Part shown: positions 27,401 to 41,599 of the stretch, piece after piece | How the letters are laid out: each line of letters opens with the position of its first letter | How positions within the stretch are numbered: the stretch's first letter is position 1 | DNA from: Crossaster papposus | Lineage: Eukaryota > Echinodermata > Asteroidea > Velatida > Solasteridae | NCBI GenBank assembly: GCA_037893245.1 | Contig: JBAIAA010001524.1 | Span: forward strand, 117,168-181,167 | Direction: 5' to 3' | Length of the DNA stretch: 64,000 nt | Program-made: the position numbers and the translations under genes | The notes under the pieces: generated by a model | Seen by the model: only the letters and a program-made list of their open reading frames with translations | The model's database searches: none | Told to the model about the DNA's origin: nothing

Positions 27401-29257
27401 ATGCACACTTCTTTCCCTTTACATATTTCTTATGCACACTTCTTTCCCTTTACATATTTCTTATGCACACTTCTTTCCCTTTACATATTTCTTATGCACA
27501 CTTCTTTCCCTTTACATATTTCTTATGCACACTTCTTTCCCTTTACATATTTCTTATGCACACTTCTTTCCCTTTACATATTTCTTATGCACACTTCTTT
27601 CCCTTTACATATTTCTTATGCACACTTCTTTCCCTTTACATATTTCTTATGCACACTTCTTTCCCTTTACATATTTCTTATGCACACTTCTTTCCCTTTA
27701 CATATTTCTTATGCACACTTCTTTCCCTTTACATATTTCTTATGCACACTTCTTTCCCTTTACATATTTCTTATGCACACTTCTTTCCCTTTACATATTT
27801 CTTATGCACACTTCTTTCCCTTTACATATTTCTTATGCACACTTCTTTCCCTTTACATATTTCTTATGCACACTTCTTTCCCTTTACATATTTCTTATGC
27901 ACACTTCTTTCCCTTTACATATTTCTTATGCACACTTCTTTCCCTTTACATATTTCTTATGCACACTTCTTTCCCTTTACATATTTCTTATGCACACTTC
28001 TTTCCCTTTACATATTTCTTATGCACACTTCTTTCCCTTTACATATTTCTTATGCACACTTCTTTCCCTTTACATATTTCTTATGCACACTTCTTTCCCT
28101 TTACATATTTCTTATGCACACTTCTTTCCCTTTACATATTTCTTATGCACACTTCTTTCCCTTTACATATTTCTTATGCACACTTCTTTCCCTTTACATA
28201 TTTCTTATGCACACTTCTTTCCCTTTACATATTTCTTATGCACACTTCTTTCCCTTTACATATTTCTTATGCACACTTCTTTCCCTTTACATATTTATTA
28301 TGCACACTTCTTTCCCTTTACATATTTCTTATGCACACTTCTTTCCCTTTACATATTTCTTATGCACACTTCTTTCCCTTTACATATTTCTTATGCACAC
28401 TTCTTTCCCTTTACATATTTCTTATGCACACTTCTTTCCCTTTACATATTTCTTATGCACACTTCTTTCCCTTTACATATTTCTTATGCACACTTCTTTC
28501 CATTTACATATTTCTTATGCACACTTCTTTCCCTTTACATATTTCTTATGCACACTTCTTTCCCTTTACATATTTCTTATGCACACTTCTTTCCCTTTAC
28601 ATATTTCTTATGCACACTTCTTTCCCTTTACATATTTCTTATGCACACTTCTTTCCCTTTACATATTTCTTATGCACACTTCTTTCCCTTTACATATTTC
28701 TTATGCACACTTCTTTCCCTTTACATATTTCTTATGCACACTTATTTCCCTTTACATATTTCTTATGCACACTTCTTTCCCTTTACATATTTCTTATGCA
28801 CACTTCTTTCCCTTTACATATTTCTTATGCACACTTCTTTCCCTTTACATATTTATTATGCACACTTCTTTCCCTTTACATATTTCTTATGCACACTTCT
28901 TTCCCTTTACATATTTCTTATGCACACTTCTTTCCCTTTACATATTTCTTATGCACACTTCTTTCCCTTTACATATTTCTTATGCACACTTCTTTCCCTT
29001 TACATATTTCTTATGCACACTTCTTTCCCTTTACATATTTCTTATGCACACTTCTTTCCCTTTACATATTTCTTATGCACACTTCTTTCCATTTACATAT
29101 TTTTTATGCACACTTCTTTCCCTTTACATATTTCTTATGCACACTTCTTTCCCTTTACATATTTCTTATGCACACTTCTTTCCCTTTACATATTTCTTAT
29201 GCACACTTCTTTCCCTTTACATATTTCTTATGCACACTTCTTTCCCTTTACATATTT

Positions 29258-29386
29258 AACTCGAGGGCTTGTTCCCACATCATGTGTTTATTTCTTATGC
29301 ACACTTCTTTCCCTTTACATATTTCTTATGCACACTTCTTTCCCTTTACATATTTCTTATGCACACTTCTTTTCCTTTATTATTTC
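29258..29386 (+). repeat. Variant unit plus 30-bp monomer cassette
   Basis: The variant unit at 29,258-29,294 is followed by two normal monomers and a 30-bp monomer reading CTTCTTTTCCTTTATTATTTC. The same composite occurs at 34,006, 35,626 and 40,719, and one monomer shorter at 36,746. Confidence 0.93.
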
Positions 29387-29880
29387 TTATGCACACTTCT
29401 TTCCCTTTACATATTTCTTATGCACACTTCTTTCCCTTTACATATTTCTTATGCACACTTCTTTCCCTTTACATATTTCTTATGCACACTTCTTTCCCTT
29501 TACATATTTCTTATGCACACTTCTTTCCCTTTACATATTTCTTATGCACACTTCTTTCCCTTTACATATTTCTTATGCACACTTCTTTCCCTTTACATAT
29601 TTCTTATGCACACTTCTTTCCCTTTACATATTTCTTATGCACACTTCTTTCTCTTTACATATTTCTTATGCACACTTCTTTCCCTTTACATATTTCTTAT
29701 GCACACTTCTTTCCCTTTACATATTTCTTATGCACACTTCTTTCCCTTTACATATTTCTTATGCACACTTCTTTCCTTTTACATATTTCTTATGCACACT
29801 TCTTTCCCTTTACATATTTATTATGCACACTTCTTTCTCTTTATTATTTCTTATGCACACTTCTTTCCCTTTACATATTT

Positions 29881-29917
29881 AACTCGAGGGCTTGTCCCGA
29901 CATCATGTGTTTATTTC
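29881..29917 (+). repeat. Variant unit with CTTGTCCCGAC core
   Basis: The core reads GTCCCGACATCATG in place of GTTCCCACATCATG, creating a second CpG and trimming the inverted repeat to ACATCATGT. It is shared only with 34,629 and 49,528. A 30-bp monomer (CTTTCTCTTTATTATTTC) lies just upstream. Confidence 0.95.
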
Positions 29918-31968
29918 TTATGCACACTTCTTTCCCTTTACATATTTCTTATGCACACTTCTTTCCCTTTACATATTTCTTATGCACACTTCTTTCCCTT
30001 TACATATTTCTTATGCACACTTCTTTCCCTTTACATATTTCTTATGCACACTTCTTTCCCTTTACATATTTCTTATGCACACTTCTTTCCCTTTACATAT
30101 TTCTTATGCACACTTCTTTCCCTTTACATATTTCTTATGCACACTTCTTTCCCTTTACATATTTCTTATGCACACTTCTTTCCCTTTACATATTTCTTAT
30201 GCACACTTCTTTCCCTTTACATATTTCTTATGCACACTTCTTTCCCTTTACATATTTCTTATGCACACTTCTTTCTCTTTACATATTTCTTATGCACACT
30301 TCTTTCCCTTTACATATTTCTTATGCACACTTCTTTCCCTTTACATATTTCTTATGCACACTTCTTTCCCTTTACATATTTCTTATGCACACTTCTTTCC
30401 CTTTACATATTTCTTATGCACACTTCTTTCCCTTTACATATTTCTTATGCACACTTCTTTCCCTTTACATATTTCTTATGCACACTTCTTTCCCTTTACA
30501 TATTTCTTATGCACACTTCTTTCCCTTTACATATTTCTTATGCACACTTCTTTCCCTTTACATATTTCTTATGCACACTTCTTTCCCTTTACATATTTCT
30601 TATGCACACTTCTTTCCCTTTACATATTTCTTATGCACACTTCTTTCCCTTTACATATTTCTTATGCACACTTCTTTCCCTTTACATATTTCTTATGCAC
30701 ACTTCTTTCCCTTTACATATTTCTTATGCACACTTCTTTCCATTTACATATTTCTTATGCACACTTCTTTCCCTTTACATATTTCTTATGCACACTTCTT
30801 TCCCTTTACATATTTCTTATGCACACTTCTTTCCCTTTACATATTTCTTATGCACACTTCTTTTTCTTTACATATTTCTTATGCACACTTCTTTCCCTTT
30901 ACATATTTCTTATGCACACTTCTTTCCCTTTACATATTTCTTATGCACACTTCTTTCCCTTTACATATTTCTTATGCACACTTCTTTCCCTTTACATATT
31001 TCTTATGCACACTTCTTTCCCTTTACATATTTCTTATGCACACTTCTTTCCCTTTACATATTTCTTATGCACACTTCTTTCCCTTTACATATTTCTTATG
31101 CACACTTCTTTCCCTTTACATATTTCTTATGCACACTTCTTTCCCTTTACATATTTCTTATGCACACTTCTTCCCCTTTACATATTTCTTATGCACACTT
31201 CTTTCCCTTTACATATTTCTTATGCACACTTCTTTCCCTTTACATATTTTTTATGCACACTTCTTTCCCTTTACATATTTCTTATGCACACTTCTTTCCC
31301 TTTACATATTTCTTATGCACACTTCTTTCCCTTTACATATTTCTTATGCACACTTCTTTCCCTTTACATATTTCTTATGCACACTTCTTTCCCTTTACAT
31401 ATTTCTTTCGCACACTTCTTCCCCTTTACATATTTCTTATGCACACTTCTTTCCCTTTACATATTTCTTATGCACACTTCTTTCCCTTTACATATTTCTT
31501 ATGCACACTTCTTTCCCTTTACATATTTCTTATGCACACTTCTTTCCCTTTACATATTTCTTATGCACACTTCTTTCCCTTTACATATTTCTTATGCACA
31601 CTTCTTTCCCTTTACATATTTCTTATGCACACTTCTTTCCCTTTACATATTTCATATGCACACTTCTTTCCCTTTACATATTTCTTATGCACACTTCTTT
31701 CCCTTTACATATTTCTTATGCACACTTCTTTCCCTTTACATATTTCTTATGCACACTTCTTTCCCTTTACATATTTCTTATGCACACTTCTTTCCCTTTA
31801 CATATTTCTTATGCACACTTCTTTCCCTTTACATATTTCTTATGCACACTTCTTTCCCTTTACATATTTCTTATGCACACTTCTTTCCCTTTACATATTT
31901 CTTATGCACACTTCTTTCCCTTTACATATTTCTTATGTACACTTCTTTCCCTTTACATATTTCTTATG

Positions 31969-32148
31969 CACACTTCTTTGCCTTTACATATTTCTTATGC
32001 ACACTTCTTTGCCTTTACATATTTATTATGCACACTTCTTTCCCTTTACATATTTCTTATGCACACTTCTTTCCCTTTACATATTAATGCACACTTCTTT
32101 CCCTTTACATATTTCTTATGCACACTTCTTTCCCTTTACATATTTATT
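31969..32148 (+). repeat. Cassette with 28-bp monomer, copy 5
   Basis: It is the copy-B partner of the cassette at 27.3 kb: two CTTTGCC monomers, TTTATTATGC, and ACATATTAATGC with its TAA at 32,085. Confidence 0.87.
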
Positions 32149-34005
32149 ATGCACACTTCTTTCCCTTTACATATTTCTTATGCACACTTCTTTCCCTTTA
32201 CATATTTCTTATGCACACTTCTTTCCCTTTACATATTTCTTATGCACACTTCTTTCCCTTTACATATTTCTTATGCACACTTCTTTCCCTTTACATATTT
32301 CTTATGCACACTTCTTTCCCTTTACATATTTCTTATGCACACTTCTTTCCCTTTACATATTTCTTATGCACACTTCTTTCCCTTTACATATTTCTTATGC
32401 ACACTTCTTTCCCTTTACATATTTCTTATGCACACTTCTTTCCCTTTACATATTTCTTATGCACACTTCTTTCCCTTTACATATTTCTTATGCACACTTC
32501 TTTCCCTTTACATATTTCTTATGCACACTTCTTTCCCTTTACATATTTCTTATGCACACTTCTTTCCCTTTACATATTTCTTATGCACACTTCTTTCCCT
32601 TTACATATTTCTTATGCACACTTCTTTCCCTTTACATATTTCTTATGCACACTTCTTTCCCTTTACATATTTCTTATGCACACTTCTTTCCCTTTACATA
32701 TTTCTTATGCACACTTCTTTCCCTTTACATATTTCTTATGCACACTTCTTTCCCTTTACATATTTCTTATGCACACTTCTTTCCCTTTACATATTTCTTA
32801 TGCACACTTCTTTCCCTTTACATATTTCTTATGCACACTTCTTTCCCTTTACATATTTCTTATGCACACTTCTTTCCCTTTACATATTTCTTATGCACAC
32901 TTCTTTCCCTTTACATATTTCTTATGCACACTTCTTTCCCTTTACATATTTCTTATGCACACTTCTTTCCCTTTACATATTTCTTATGCACACTTCTTTC
33001 CCTTTACATATTTCTTATGCACACTTCTTTCCCTTTACATATTTATTATGCACACTTCTTTCCCTTTACATATTTCTTATGCACACTTCTTTCCCTTTAC
33101 ATATTTCTTATGCACACTTCTTTCCCTTTACATATTTCTTATGCACACTTCTTTCCCTTTACATATTTCTTATGCACACTTCTTTCCCTTTACATATTTC
33201 TTATGCACACTTCTTTCCCTTTACATATTTCTTATGCACACTTCTTTCCATTTACATATTTCTTATGCACACTTCTTTCCCTTTACATATTTCTTATGCA
33301 CACTTCTTTCCCTTTACATATTTCTTATGCACACTTCTTTCCCTTTACATATTTCTTATGCACACTTCTTTCCCTTTACATATTTCTTATGCACACTTCT
33401 TTCCCTTTACATATTTCTTATGCACACTTCTTTCCCTTTACATATTTCTTATGCACACTTCTTTCCCTTTACATATTTCTTATGCACACTTATTTCCCTT
33501 TACATATTTCTTATGCACACTTCTTTCCCTTTACATATTTCTTATGCACACTTCTTTCCCTTTACATATTTCTTATGCACACTTCTTTCCCTTTACATAT
33601 TTATTATGCACACTTCTTTCCCTTTACATATTTCTTATGCACACTTCTTTCCCTTTACATATTTCTTATGCACACTTCTTTCCCTTTACATATTTCTTAT
33701 GCACACTTCTTTCCCTTTACATATTTCTTATGCACACTTCTTTCCCTTTACATATTTCTTATGCACACTTCTTTCCCTTTACATATTTCTTATGCACACT
33801 TCTTTCCCTTTACATATTTCTTATGCACACTTCTTTCCATTTACATATTTTTTATGCACACTTCTTTCCCTTTACATATTTCTTATGCACACTTCTTTCC
33901 CTTTACATATTTCTTATGCACACTTCTTTCCCTTTACATATTTCTTATGCACACTTCTTTCCCTTTACATATTTCTTATGCACACTTCTTTCCCTTTACA
34001 TATTT

Positions 34006-34134
34006 AACTCGAGGGCTTGTTCCCACATCATGTGTTTATTTCTTATGCACACTTCTTTCCCTTTACATATTTCTTATGCACACTTCTTTCCCTTTACATA
34101 TTTCTTATGCACACTTCTTTTCCTTTATTATTTC
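34006..34134 (+). repeat. Variant unit plus 30-bp monomer cassette
   Basis: Partner of 29,258 inside duplication copy B. The composite is identical, with TTTTCCTTTATTATTTC ending the third monomer. Confidence 0.93.
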
Positions 34135-34628
34135 TTATGCACACTTCTTTCCCTTTACATATTTCTTATGCACACTTCTTTCCCTTTACATATTTCTTAT
34201 GCACACTTCTTTCCCTTTACATATTTCTTATGCACACTTCTTTCCCTTTACATATTTCTTATGCACACTTCTTTCCCTTTACATATTTCTTATGCACACT
34301 TCTTTCCCTTTACATATTTCTTATGCACACTTCTTTCCCTTTACATATTTCTTATGCACACTTCTTTCCCTTTACATATTTCTTATGCACACTTCTTTCT
34401 CTTTACATATTTCTTATGCACACTTCTTTCCCTTTACATATTTCTTATGCACACTTCTTTCCCTTTACATATTTCTTATGCACACTTCTTTCCCTTTACA
34501 TATTTCTTATGCACACTTCTTTCCTTTTACATATTTCTTATGCACACTTCTTTCCCTTTACATATTTATTATGCACACTTCTTTCTCTTTATTATTTCTT
34601 ATGCACACTTCTTTCCCTTTACATATTT

Positions 34629-34665
34629 AACTCGAGGGCTTGTCCCGACATCATGTGTTTATTTC
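34629..34665 (+). repeat. Variant unit with CTTGTCCCGAC core, copy-B partner
   Basis: Partner of 29,881. Thirty-one monomers follow before the next variant unit. Within that run the homology to copy A ends. Confidence 0.95.
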
Positions 34666-35625
34666 TTATGCACACTTCTTTCCCTTTACATATTTCTTAT
34701 GCACACTTCTTTCCCTTTACATATTTCTTATGCACACTTCTTTCCCTTTACATATTTCTTATGCACACTTCTTTCCCTTTACATATTTCTTATGCACACT
34801 TCTTTCCCTTTACATATTTCTTATGCACACTTCTTTCCCTTTACATATTTCTTATGCACACTTCTTTCCCTTTACATATTTCTTATGCACACTTCTTTCC
34901 CTTTACATATTTCTTATGCACACTTCTTTCCCTTTACATATTTCTTATGCACACTTCTTTCCCTTTACATATTTCTTATGCACACTTCTTTCCCTTTACA
35001 TATTTCTTATGCACACTTCTTTCCCTTTACATATTTCTTATGCACACTTCTTTCCCTTTACATATTTCTTATGCACACTTCTTTCCCTTTACATATTTCT
35101 TATGCACACTTATTTCCCTTTACATATTTCTTATGCACACTTCTTTCCCTTTACATATTTCTTATGCACACTTCTTTCCCTTTACATATTTCTTATGCAC
35201 ACTTCTTTCCCTTTACATATTTCTTATGCACACTTCTTTCCCTTTACATATTTCTTATGCACACTTCTTTCCCTTTACATATTTCTTATGCACACTTCTT
35301 TCCCTTTACATATTTCTTATGCACACTTCTTTCCCTTTACATATTTCTTATGCACACTTCTTTCCATTTACATATTTCTTATGCACACTTCTTTCCCTTT
35401 ACATATTTCTTATGCACACTTCTTTCCCTTTACATATTTCTTATGCACACTTATTTCCCTTTACATATTTCTTATGCACACTTCTTTCTCTTTACATATT
35501 TCTTATGCACACTTCTTTCCCTTTACATATTTCTTATGCACATTTCTTTCCCTTTACATATTTCTTATGCACACTTCTTTCCCTTTACATATTTATTATG
35601 CACACTTCTTTCCCTTTACATATTT

Positions 35626-35754
35626 AACTCGAGGGCTTGTTCCCACATCATGTGTTTATTTCTTATGCACACTTCTTTCCCTTTACATATTTCTTATGCA
35701 CACTTCTTTCCCTTTACATATTTCTTATGCACACTTCTTTTCCTTTATTATTTC
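35626..35754 (+). repeat. Variant unit plus 30-bp monomer cassette
   Basis: The composite matches 29,258 and 34,006, preceded by TTTATTATG as elsewhere. A TATATCTTATG monomer follows near 35,813 and separates it from the earlier copies. Confidence 0.92.
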
Positions 35755-36745
35755 TTATGCACACTTCTTTCCCTTTACATATTTCTTATGCACACTTCTT
35801 TCCCTTTACATATATCTTATGCACACTTCTTTCCCTTTACATATTTCTTATGCACACTTCTTTCCCTTTACATATTTCTTATGCACACTTCTTTCCCTTT
35901 ACATATTTCTTATGCACACTTCTTTCCCTTTACATATTTCTTATGCACACTTCTTTCCCATTACATATTTCTTATGCACACTTCTTTCCCTTTACATATT
36001 TCTTATGCACACTTCTTTCCCTTTACATATTTCTTATGCACACTTCTTTCCCTTTACATATTTCTTATGCACACTTCTTTCCCTTTACATATTTCTTATG
36101 CACACTTCTTTCCCTTTACATATTTCTTATGCACACTTCTTTCCCTTTACATATTTCTTATGCACACTTCTTTCCCTTTACATATTTCTTATGCACACTT
36201 CTTTCCCTTTACATATTTCTTATGCACACTTCTTTCCCTTTACATATTTCTTATGCACACTTCTTTCCCTTTACATATTTCTTATGCACACTTCTTTCCC
36301 TTTACATATTTCTTATGCACACTTCTTTCCCTTTACATATTTCTTATGCACACTTCTTTCCCTTTACATATTTCTTATGCACACTTCTTTCCCTTTACAT
36401 ATTTCTTATGCACACTTCTTTCCCTTTACATATTTCTTATGCACACTTCTTTCCCTTTACATATTTCGTATGCACACTTCTTTCCCTTTACATATTTCTT
36501 ATGCACACTTCTTTCCCTTTACATATTTCTTATGCACACTTCTTTCCCTTTACATATTTCTTATGCACACTTCTTTCCCTTTACATATTTCTTATGCACA
36601 CTTCTTTCCCTTTACATATTTCTTATGCACACTTCTTTCCCTTTACATATTTCTTATGCACACTTCTTTCCCTTTACATATTTCTTATGCACACTTCTTT
36701 CCCTTTACATATTTCTTATGCACACTTCTTTCCCTTTACATATTT

Positions 36746-36843
36746 AACTCGAGGGCTTGTTCCCACATCATGTGTTTATTTCTTATGCACACTTCTTTCC
36801 CTTTACATATTTCTTATGCACACTTCTTTTCCTTTATTATTTC
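36746..36843 (+). repeat. Variant unit plus 30-bp monomer cassette, one monomer shorter
   Basis: Only one normal monomer lies between the variant unit and the TTTTCCTTTATTATTTC unit, in place of two. The next variant unit is ten monomers away, one of the shortest spacings. Confidence 0.92.
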
Positions 36844-37090
36844 TTATGCACACTTCTTTCCCTTTACATATTTCTTATGCACACTTCTTTCCCTTTACAT
36901 ATTTCTTATGCACACTTCTTTCCCTTTACATATTTCTTATGCACACTTCTTTCCCTTTACATATTTCTTATGCACACTTCTTTCCCTTTACATATTTCTT
37001 ATGCACACTTCTTTCCCTTTACATATTTCTTATGCACACTTCTTTCCCTTTACATATTTCTTATGCACACTTCTTTCCCTTTACATATTT

Positions 37091-37127
37091 AACTCGAGGG
37101 CTTGTTCCCACATCATGTGTTTATTTC
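37091..37127 (+). repeat. Single variant unit
   Basis: Consensus sequence. It is followed by 116 monomers (one of 30 bp near 38,109 and one of 28 bp at 39,387), the only TTATGCGCAC monomer seen in the window (37,320) and a CTTCGTTCCC monomer near 37,668. Confidence 0.94.
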
Positions 37128-39300
37128 TTATGCACACTTCTTTCCCTTTACATATTTCTTATGCACACTTCTTTCCCTTTACATATTTCTTATGCACACT
37201 TCTTTCCCTTTACATATTTCTTATGCACACTTCTTTCCCTTTACATATTTCTTATGCACACTTCTTTCCCTTTACATATTTCTTATGCACACTTCTTTCC
37301 CTTTACATATTTCTTATGCGCACTTCTTTCCCTTTACATATTTCTTATGCACACTTCTTTCCCTTTACATATTTCTTATGCACACTTCTTTCCCTTTACA
37401 TATTTCTTATGCACACTTCTTTCCCTTTACATATTTCTTATGCACACTTCTTTCCCTTTACATATTTCTTATGCACACTTCTTTCCCTTTACATATTTCT
37501 TATGCACACTTCTTTCCCTTTACATATTTCTTATGCACACTTCTTTCCCTTTACATATTTCTTATGCACACTTCTTTCCCTTTACATATTTCTTATGCAC
37601 ACTTCTTTCCCTTTACATATTTCTTATGCACACTTCTTTCCCTTTACATATTTCTTATGCACACTTCGTTCCCTTTACATATTTCTTATGCACACTTCTT
37701 TCCCTTTACATATTTCTTATGCACACTTCTTTCCCTTTACATATTTCTTATGCACACTTCTTTCCCTTTACATATTTCTTATGCACACTTCTTTCCCTTT
37801 ACATATTTCTTATGCACACTTCTTTCCCTTTACATATTTCTTATGCACACTTCTTTCCCTTTACATATTTCTTATGCACACTTCTTTCCCTTTACATATT
37901 TCTTATGCACACTTCTTTCCCTTTACATATTTCTTATGCACACTTCTTTCCCTTTACATATTTCTTATGCACACTTCTTTCCCTTTACATATTTCTTATG
38001 CACACTTCTTTCCCTTTACATATTTCTTATGCACACTTCTTTCCCTTTACATATTTCTTATGCACACTTCTTTCCCTTTACATATTTCTTATGCACACTT
38101 CTTTTCCTTTATTATTTCTTATGCACACTTCTTTCCCTTTACATATTTCTTATGCACACTTCTTTCCCTTTACATATTTCTTATGCACACTTCTTTCCCT
38201 TTACATATTTCTTATGCACACTTCTTTCCCTTTACATATTTCTTATGCACACTTCTTTCCCTTTACATATTCCTTATGCACACTTCTTTCCCTTTACATA
38301 TTTCTTATGCACACTTCTTTCCCTTTACATATTTCTTATGCACACTTCTTTCCCTTTACATATTTCTTATGCACACTTCTTTCCCTTTACATATTTCTTA
38401 TGCACACTTCTTTCTCTTTACATATTTCTTATGCACACTTCTTTCCCTTTACATATTTCTTATGCACACTTCTTTCCCTTTACATATTTCTTATGCACAC
38501 TTCTTTCCCTTTACATATTTCTTATGCACACTTCTTTCCCTTTACATATTTCTTATGCACACTTCTTTCCCTTTACATATTTCTTATGCACACTTCTTTC
38601 CCTTTACATATTTCTTATGCACACTTCTTTCCCTTTACATATTTCTTATGCACACTTCTTTCCCTTTACATATTTCTTATGCACACTTCTTTCCCTTTAC
38701 ATATTTCTTATGCACACTTCTTTCCCTTTACATATTTCTTATGCACACTTCTTTCCCTTTACATATTTCTTATGCACACTTCTTTCCCTTTACATATTTC
38801 TTATGCACACTTCTTTCCCTTTACATATTTCTTATGCACACTTCTTTCCCTTTACATATTTCTTATGCACACTTCTTTCCCTTTACATATTTCTTATGCA
38901 CACTTCTTTCCCTTTACATATTTCTTATGCACACTTCTTTCCCTTTACATATTTCATATGCACACTTCTTTCCCTTTACATATTTCTTATGCACACTTCT
39001 TTCCCTTTACATATTTCTTATGCACACTTCTTTCCCTTTACATATTTCTTATGCACACTTCTTTCCCTTTACATATTTCTTATGCACACTTCTTTCCCTT
39101 TACATATTTCTTATGCACACTTCTTTCCCTTTACATATTTCTTATGCACACTTCTTTCCCTTTACATATTTCTTATGCACACTTCTTTCCCTTTACATAT
39201 TTCTTATGCACACTTCTTTCCCTTTACATATTTCTTATGCACACTTCTTTCCCTTTACATATTTCTTCTGCACACTTCTTTCCCTTTACATATTTCTTAT

Positions 39301-39460
39301 GCACACTTCTTTGCCTTTACATATTTATTATGCACACTTCTTTCCCTTTACATATTTCTTATGCACACTTCTTTCCCTTTACATATTAATGCACACTTCT
39401 TTCCCTTTACATATTTCTTATGCACACTTCTTTCCCTTTACATATTTATTATGCACACTT
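39301..39460 (+). repeat. Cassette with 28-bp monomer, copy 6
   Basis: CTTTGCC, TTTATTATGC, ACATATTAATGC (TAA at 39,387) and TTTATTATGC. A TTCTGCAC monomer just before it is shared only with the copy at 42.1 kb, so these two are closest relatives. Confidence 0.87.
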
Positions 39461-40718
39461 CTTTCCCTTTACATATTTCTTATGCACACTTCTTTCCCTT
39501 TACATATTTCTTATGCACACTTCTTTCCCTTTACATATTTCTTATGCACACTTCTTTCCCTTTACATATTTCTTATGCACACTTCTTTCCCTTTACATAT
39601 TTCTTATGCACACTTCTTTCCCTTTACATATTTCTTATGCACACTTCTTTCCCTTTACATATTTCTTATGCACACTTCTTTCCCTTTACATATTTCTTAT
39701 GCACACTTCTTTCCCTTTACATATTTCTTATGCACACTTCTTTCCCTTTACATATTTCTTATGCACACTTCTTTCCCTTTACATATTTCTTATGCAAACT
39801 TCTTTCCCTTTACATATTTCTTATGCACACTTCTTTCCCTTTACATATTTCTTATGCACACTTCTTTCCCTTTACATATTTCTTATGCACACTTCTTTCC
39901 CTTTACATATTTCTTATGCACACTTCTTTCCCTTTACATATTTCTTATGCACACTTCTTTCCCTTTACATATTTCTTATGCACACTTCTTTCCCTTTACA
40001 TATTTCTTATGCACACTTCTTTCCCTTTACATATTTCTTATGCACACTTCTTTCCCTTTACATATTTCTTATGCACACTTCTTTCCCTTTACATATTTCT
40101 TATGCACACTTCTTTCCCTTTACATATTTCTTATGCACACTTCTTTCCCTTTACATATTTCTTATGCACACTTCTTTCCCTTTACATATTTCTTATGCAC
40201 ACTTCTTTCCCTTTACATATTTCTTATGCACACTTCTTTCCCTTTACATATTTCTTATGCACACTTCTTTCCCTTTACATATTTCTTATGCACACTTCTT
40301 TCCCTTTACATATTTCTTATGCACACTTCTTTCCCTTTACATATTTCTTATGCACACTTCTTCCCCTTTACATATTTCTTATGCACACTTCTTTCCCTTT
40401 ACATATTTCTTATGCACACTTCTTTCCCTTTACATATTTCTTATGCACACTTCTTTCCCTTTACATATTTCTTATGCACACTTCTTTCCATTTACATATT
40501 TCTTATGCACACTTCTTTCCCTTTACATATTTCTTATGCACACTTCTTTCCCTTTACATATTTCTTATGCACACTTCTTTCCCTTTACATATTTCTTATG
40601 CACACTTCTTTCTCTTTACATATTTCTTATGCACACTTCTTTCCCTTTACATATTTCTTATGCACACTTCTTTCCCTTTACATATTTCTTATGCACACTT
40701 CTTTCCCTTTACATATTT

Positions 40719-40847
40719 AACTCGAGGGCTTGTTCCCACATCATGTGTTTATTTCTTATGCACACTTCTTTCCCTTTACATATTTCTTATGCACACTTCT
40801 TTCCCTTTACATATTTCTTATGCACACTTCTTTTCCTTTATTATTTC
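40719..40847 (+). repeat. Variant unit plus 30-bp monomer cassette
   Basis: The composite matches 29,258. It begins an indel-bearing stretch: about 0.3 kb later the first of several one-base deletions appears (CCCTTAC near 41,113). Confidence 0.92.
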
Positions 40848-41599
40848 TTATGCACACTTCTTTCCCTTTACATATTTCTTATGCACACTTCTTTCCCTTT
40901 ACATATTTCTTATGCACACTTCTTTCCCTTTACATATTTCTTATGCACACTTCTTTCCCTTTACATATTTCTTATGCACACTTCTTTCCCTTTACATATT
41001 TCTTATGCACACTTCTTTCCCTTTACATATTTCTTATGCACACTTCTTTCCCTTTACATATTTCTTATGCACACTTCTTTCCCTTTACATATTTCTTATG
41101 CACACTTCTTTCCCTTACATATTTCTTATGCACACTTCTTTCTCTTTACATATTTCTTATGCACACTTCTTTCCCTTTACATATTTCTTATGCACACTTC
41201 TTTCCCTTTACATATTTCTTATGCACACTTCTTTCCCTTTACATATTTCTTATGCACACTTCTTTCCCTTTACATATTTCTTATGCACACTTCTTTCCCT
41301 TTACATATTTCTTATGCACACTTCTTTCCCTTTACATATTTCTTATGCACACTTCTTTCCCTTTACATATTTCTTATGCACACTTCTTTCCCTTTACATA
41401 TTTCTTATGCACACTTCTTTCCCTTTACATATTTCTTATGCACACTTCTTTCCTTTACATATTTCTTATGCACACTTCTTTCCCTTTACATATTTCTTAT
41501 GCACACTTCTTTCCCTTTACATATTTCTTATGCACACTTCTTTCCCTTTACATATTTCTTATGCACACTTCTTTCCTTTACATATTTCTTATGCACACT

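Larger units (their letters stand above)
25528..30275 (+). repeat. 4,748-bp tandem duplication, copy A
   Basis: Every marker checked recurs exactly 4,748 bp downstream: TTCTCTTT (25,528), CTTCTTTTTCTTTAC (26,113), TTTCGCAC (26,661), the 28-bp monomer (27,337), TTTATTATG (28,293), CCATTTAC (28,502 and 29,091), CTTATTTCC (28,744) and the two variant units (29,258 and 29,881). The left edge is bounded by a one-base deletion near 25,447 that has no partner at 30,195. Exact breakpoints cannot be placed because monomers near the edges are identical. Confidence 0.93.
30276..35023 (+). repeat. 4,748-bp tandem duplication, copy B
   Basis: It directly abuts copy A and carries the partner markers at 30,276, 30,861, 31,409, 32,085, 33,041, 33,250, 33,492, 33,839, 34,006 and 34,629. 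Homology ends before 35,024: the partner of 30,276 is unchanged there, and CTTATTTCC at 35,112 has no partner at 30,364. I found no base difference between the copies at any compared site. Confidence 0.93.
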
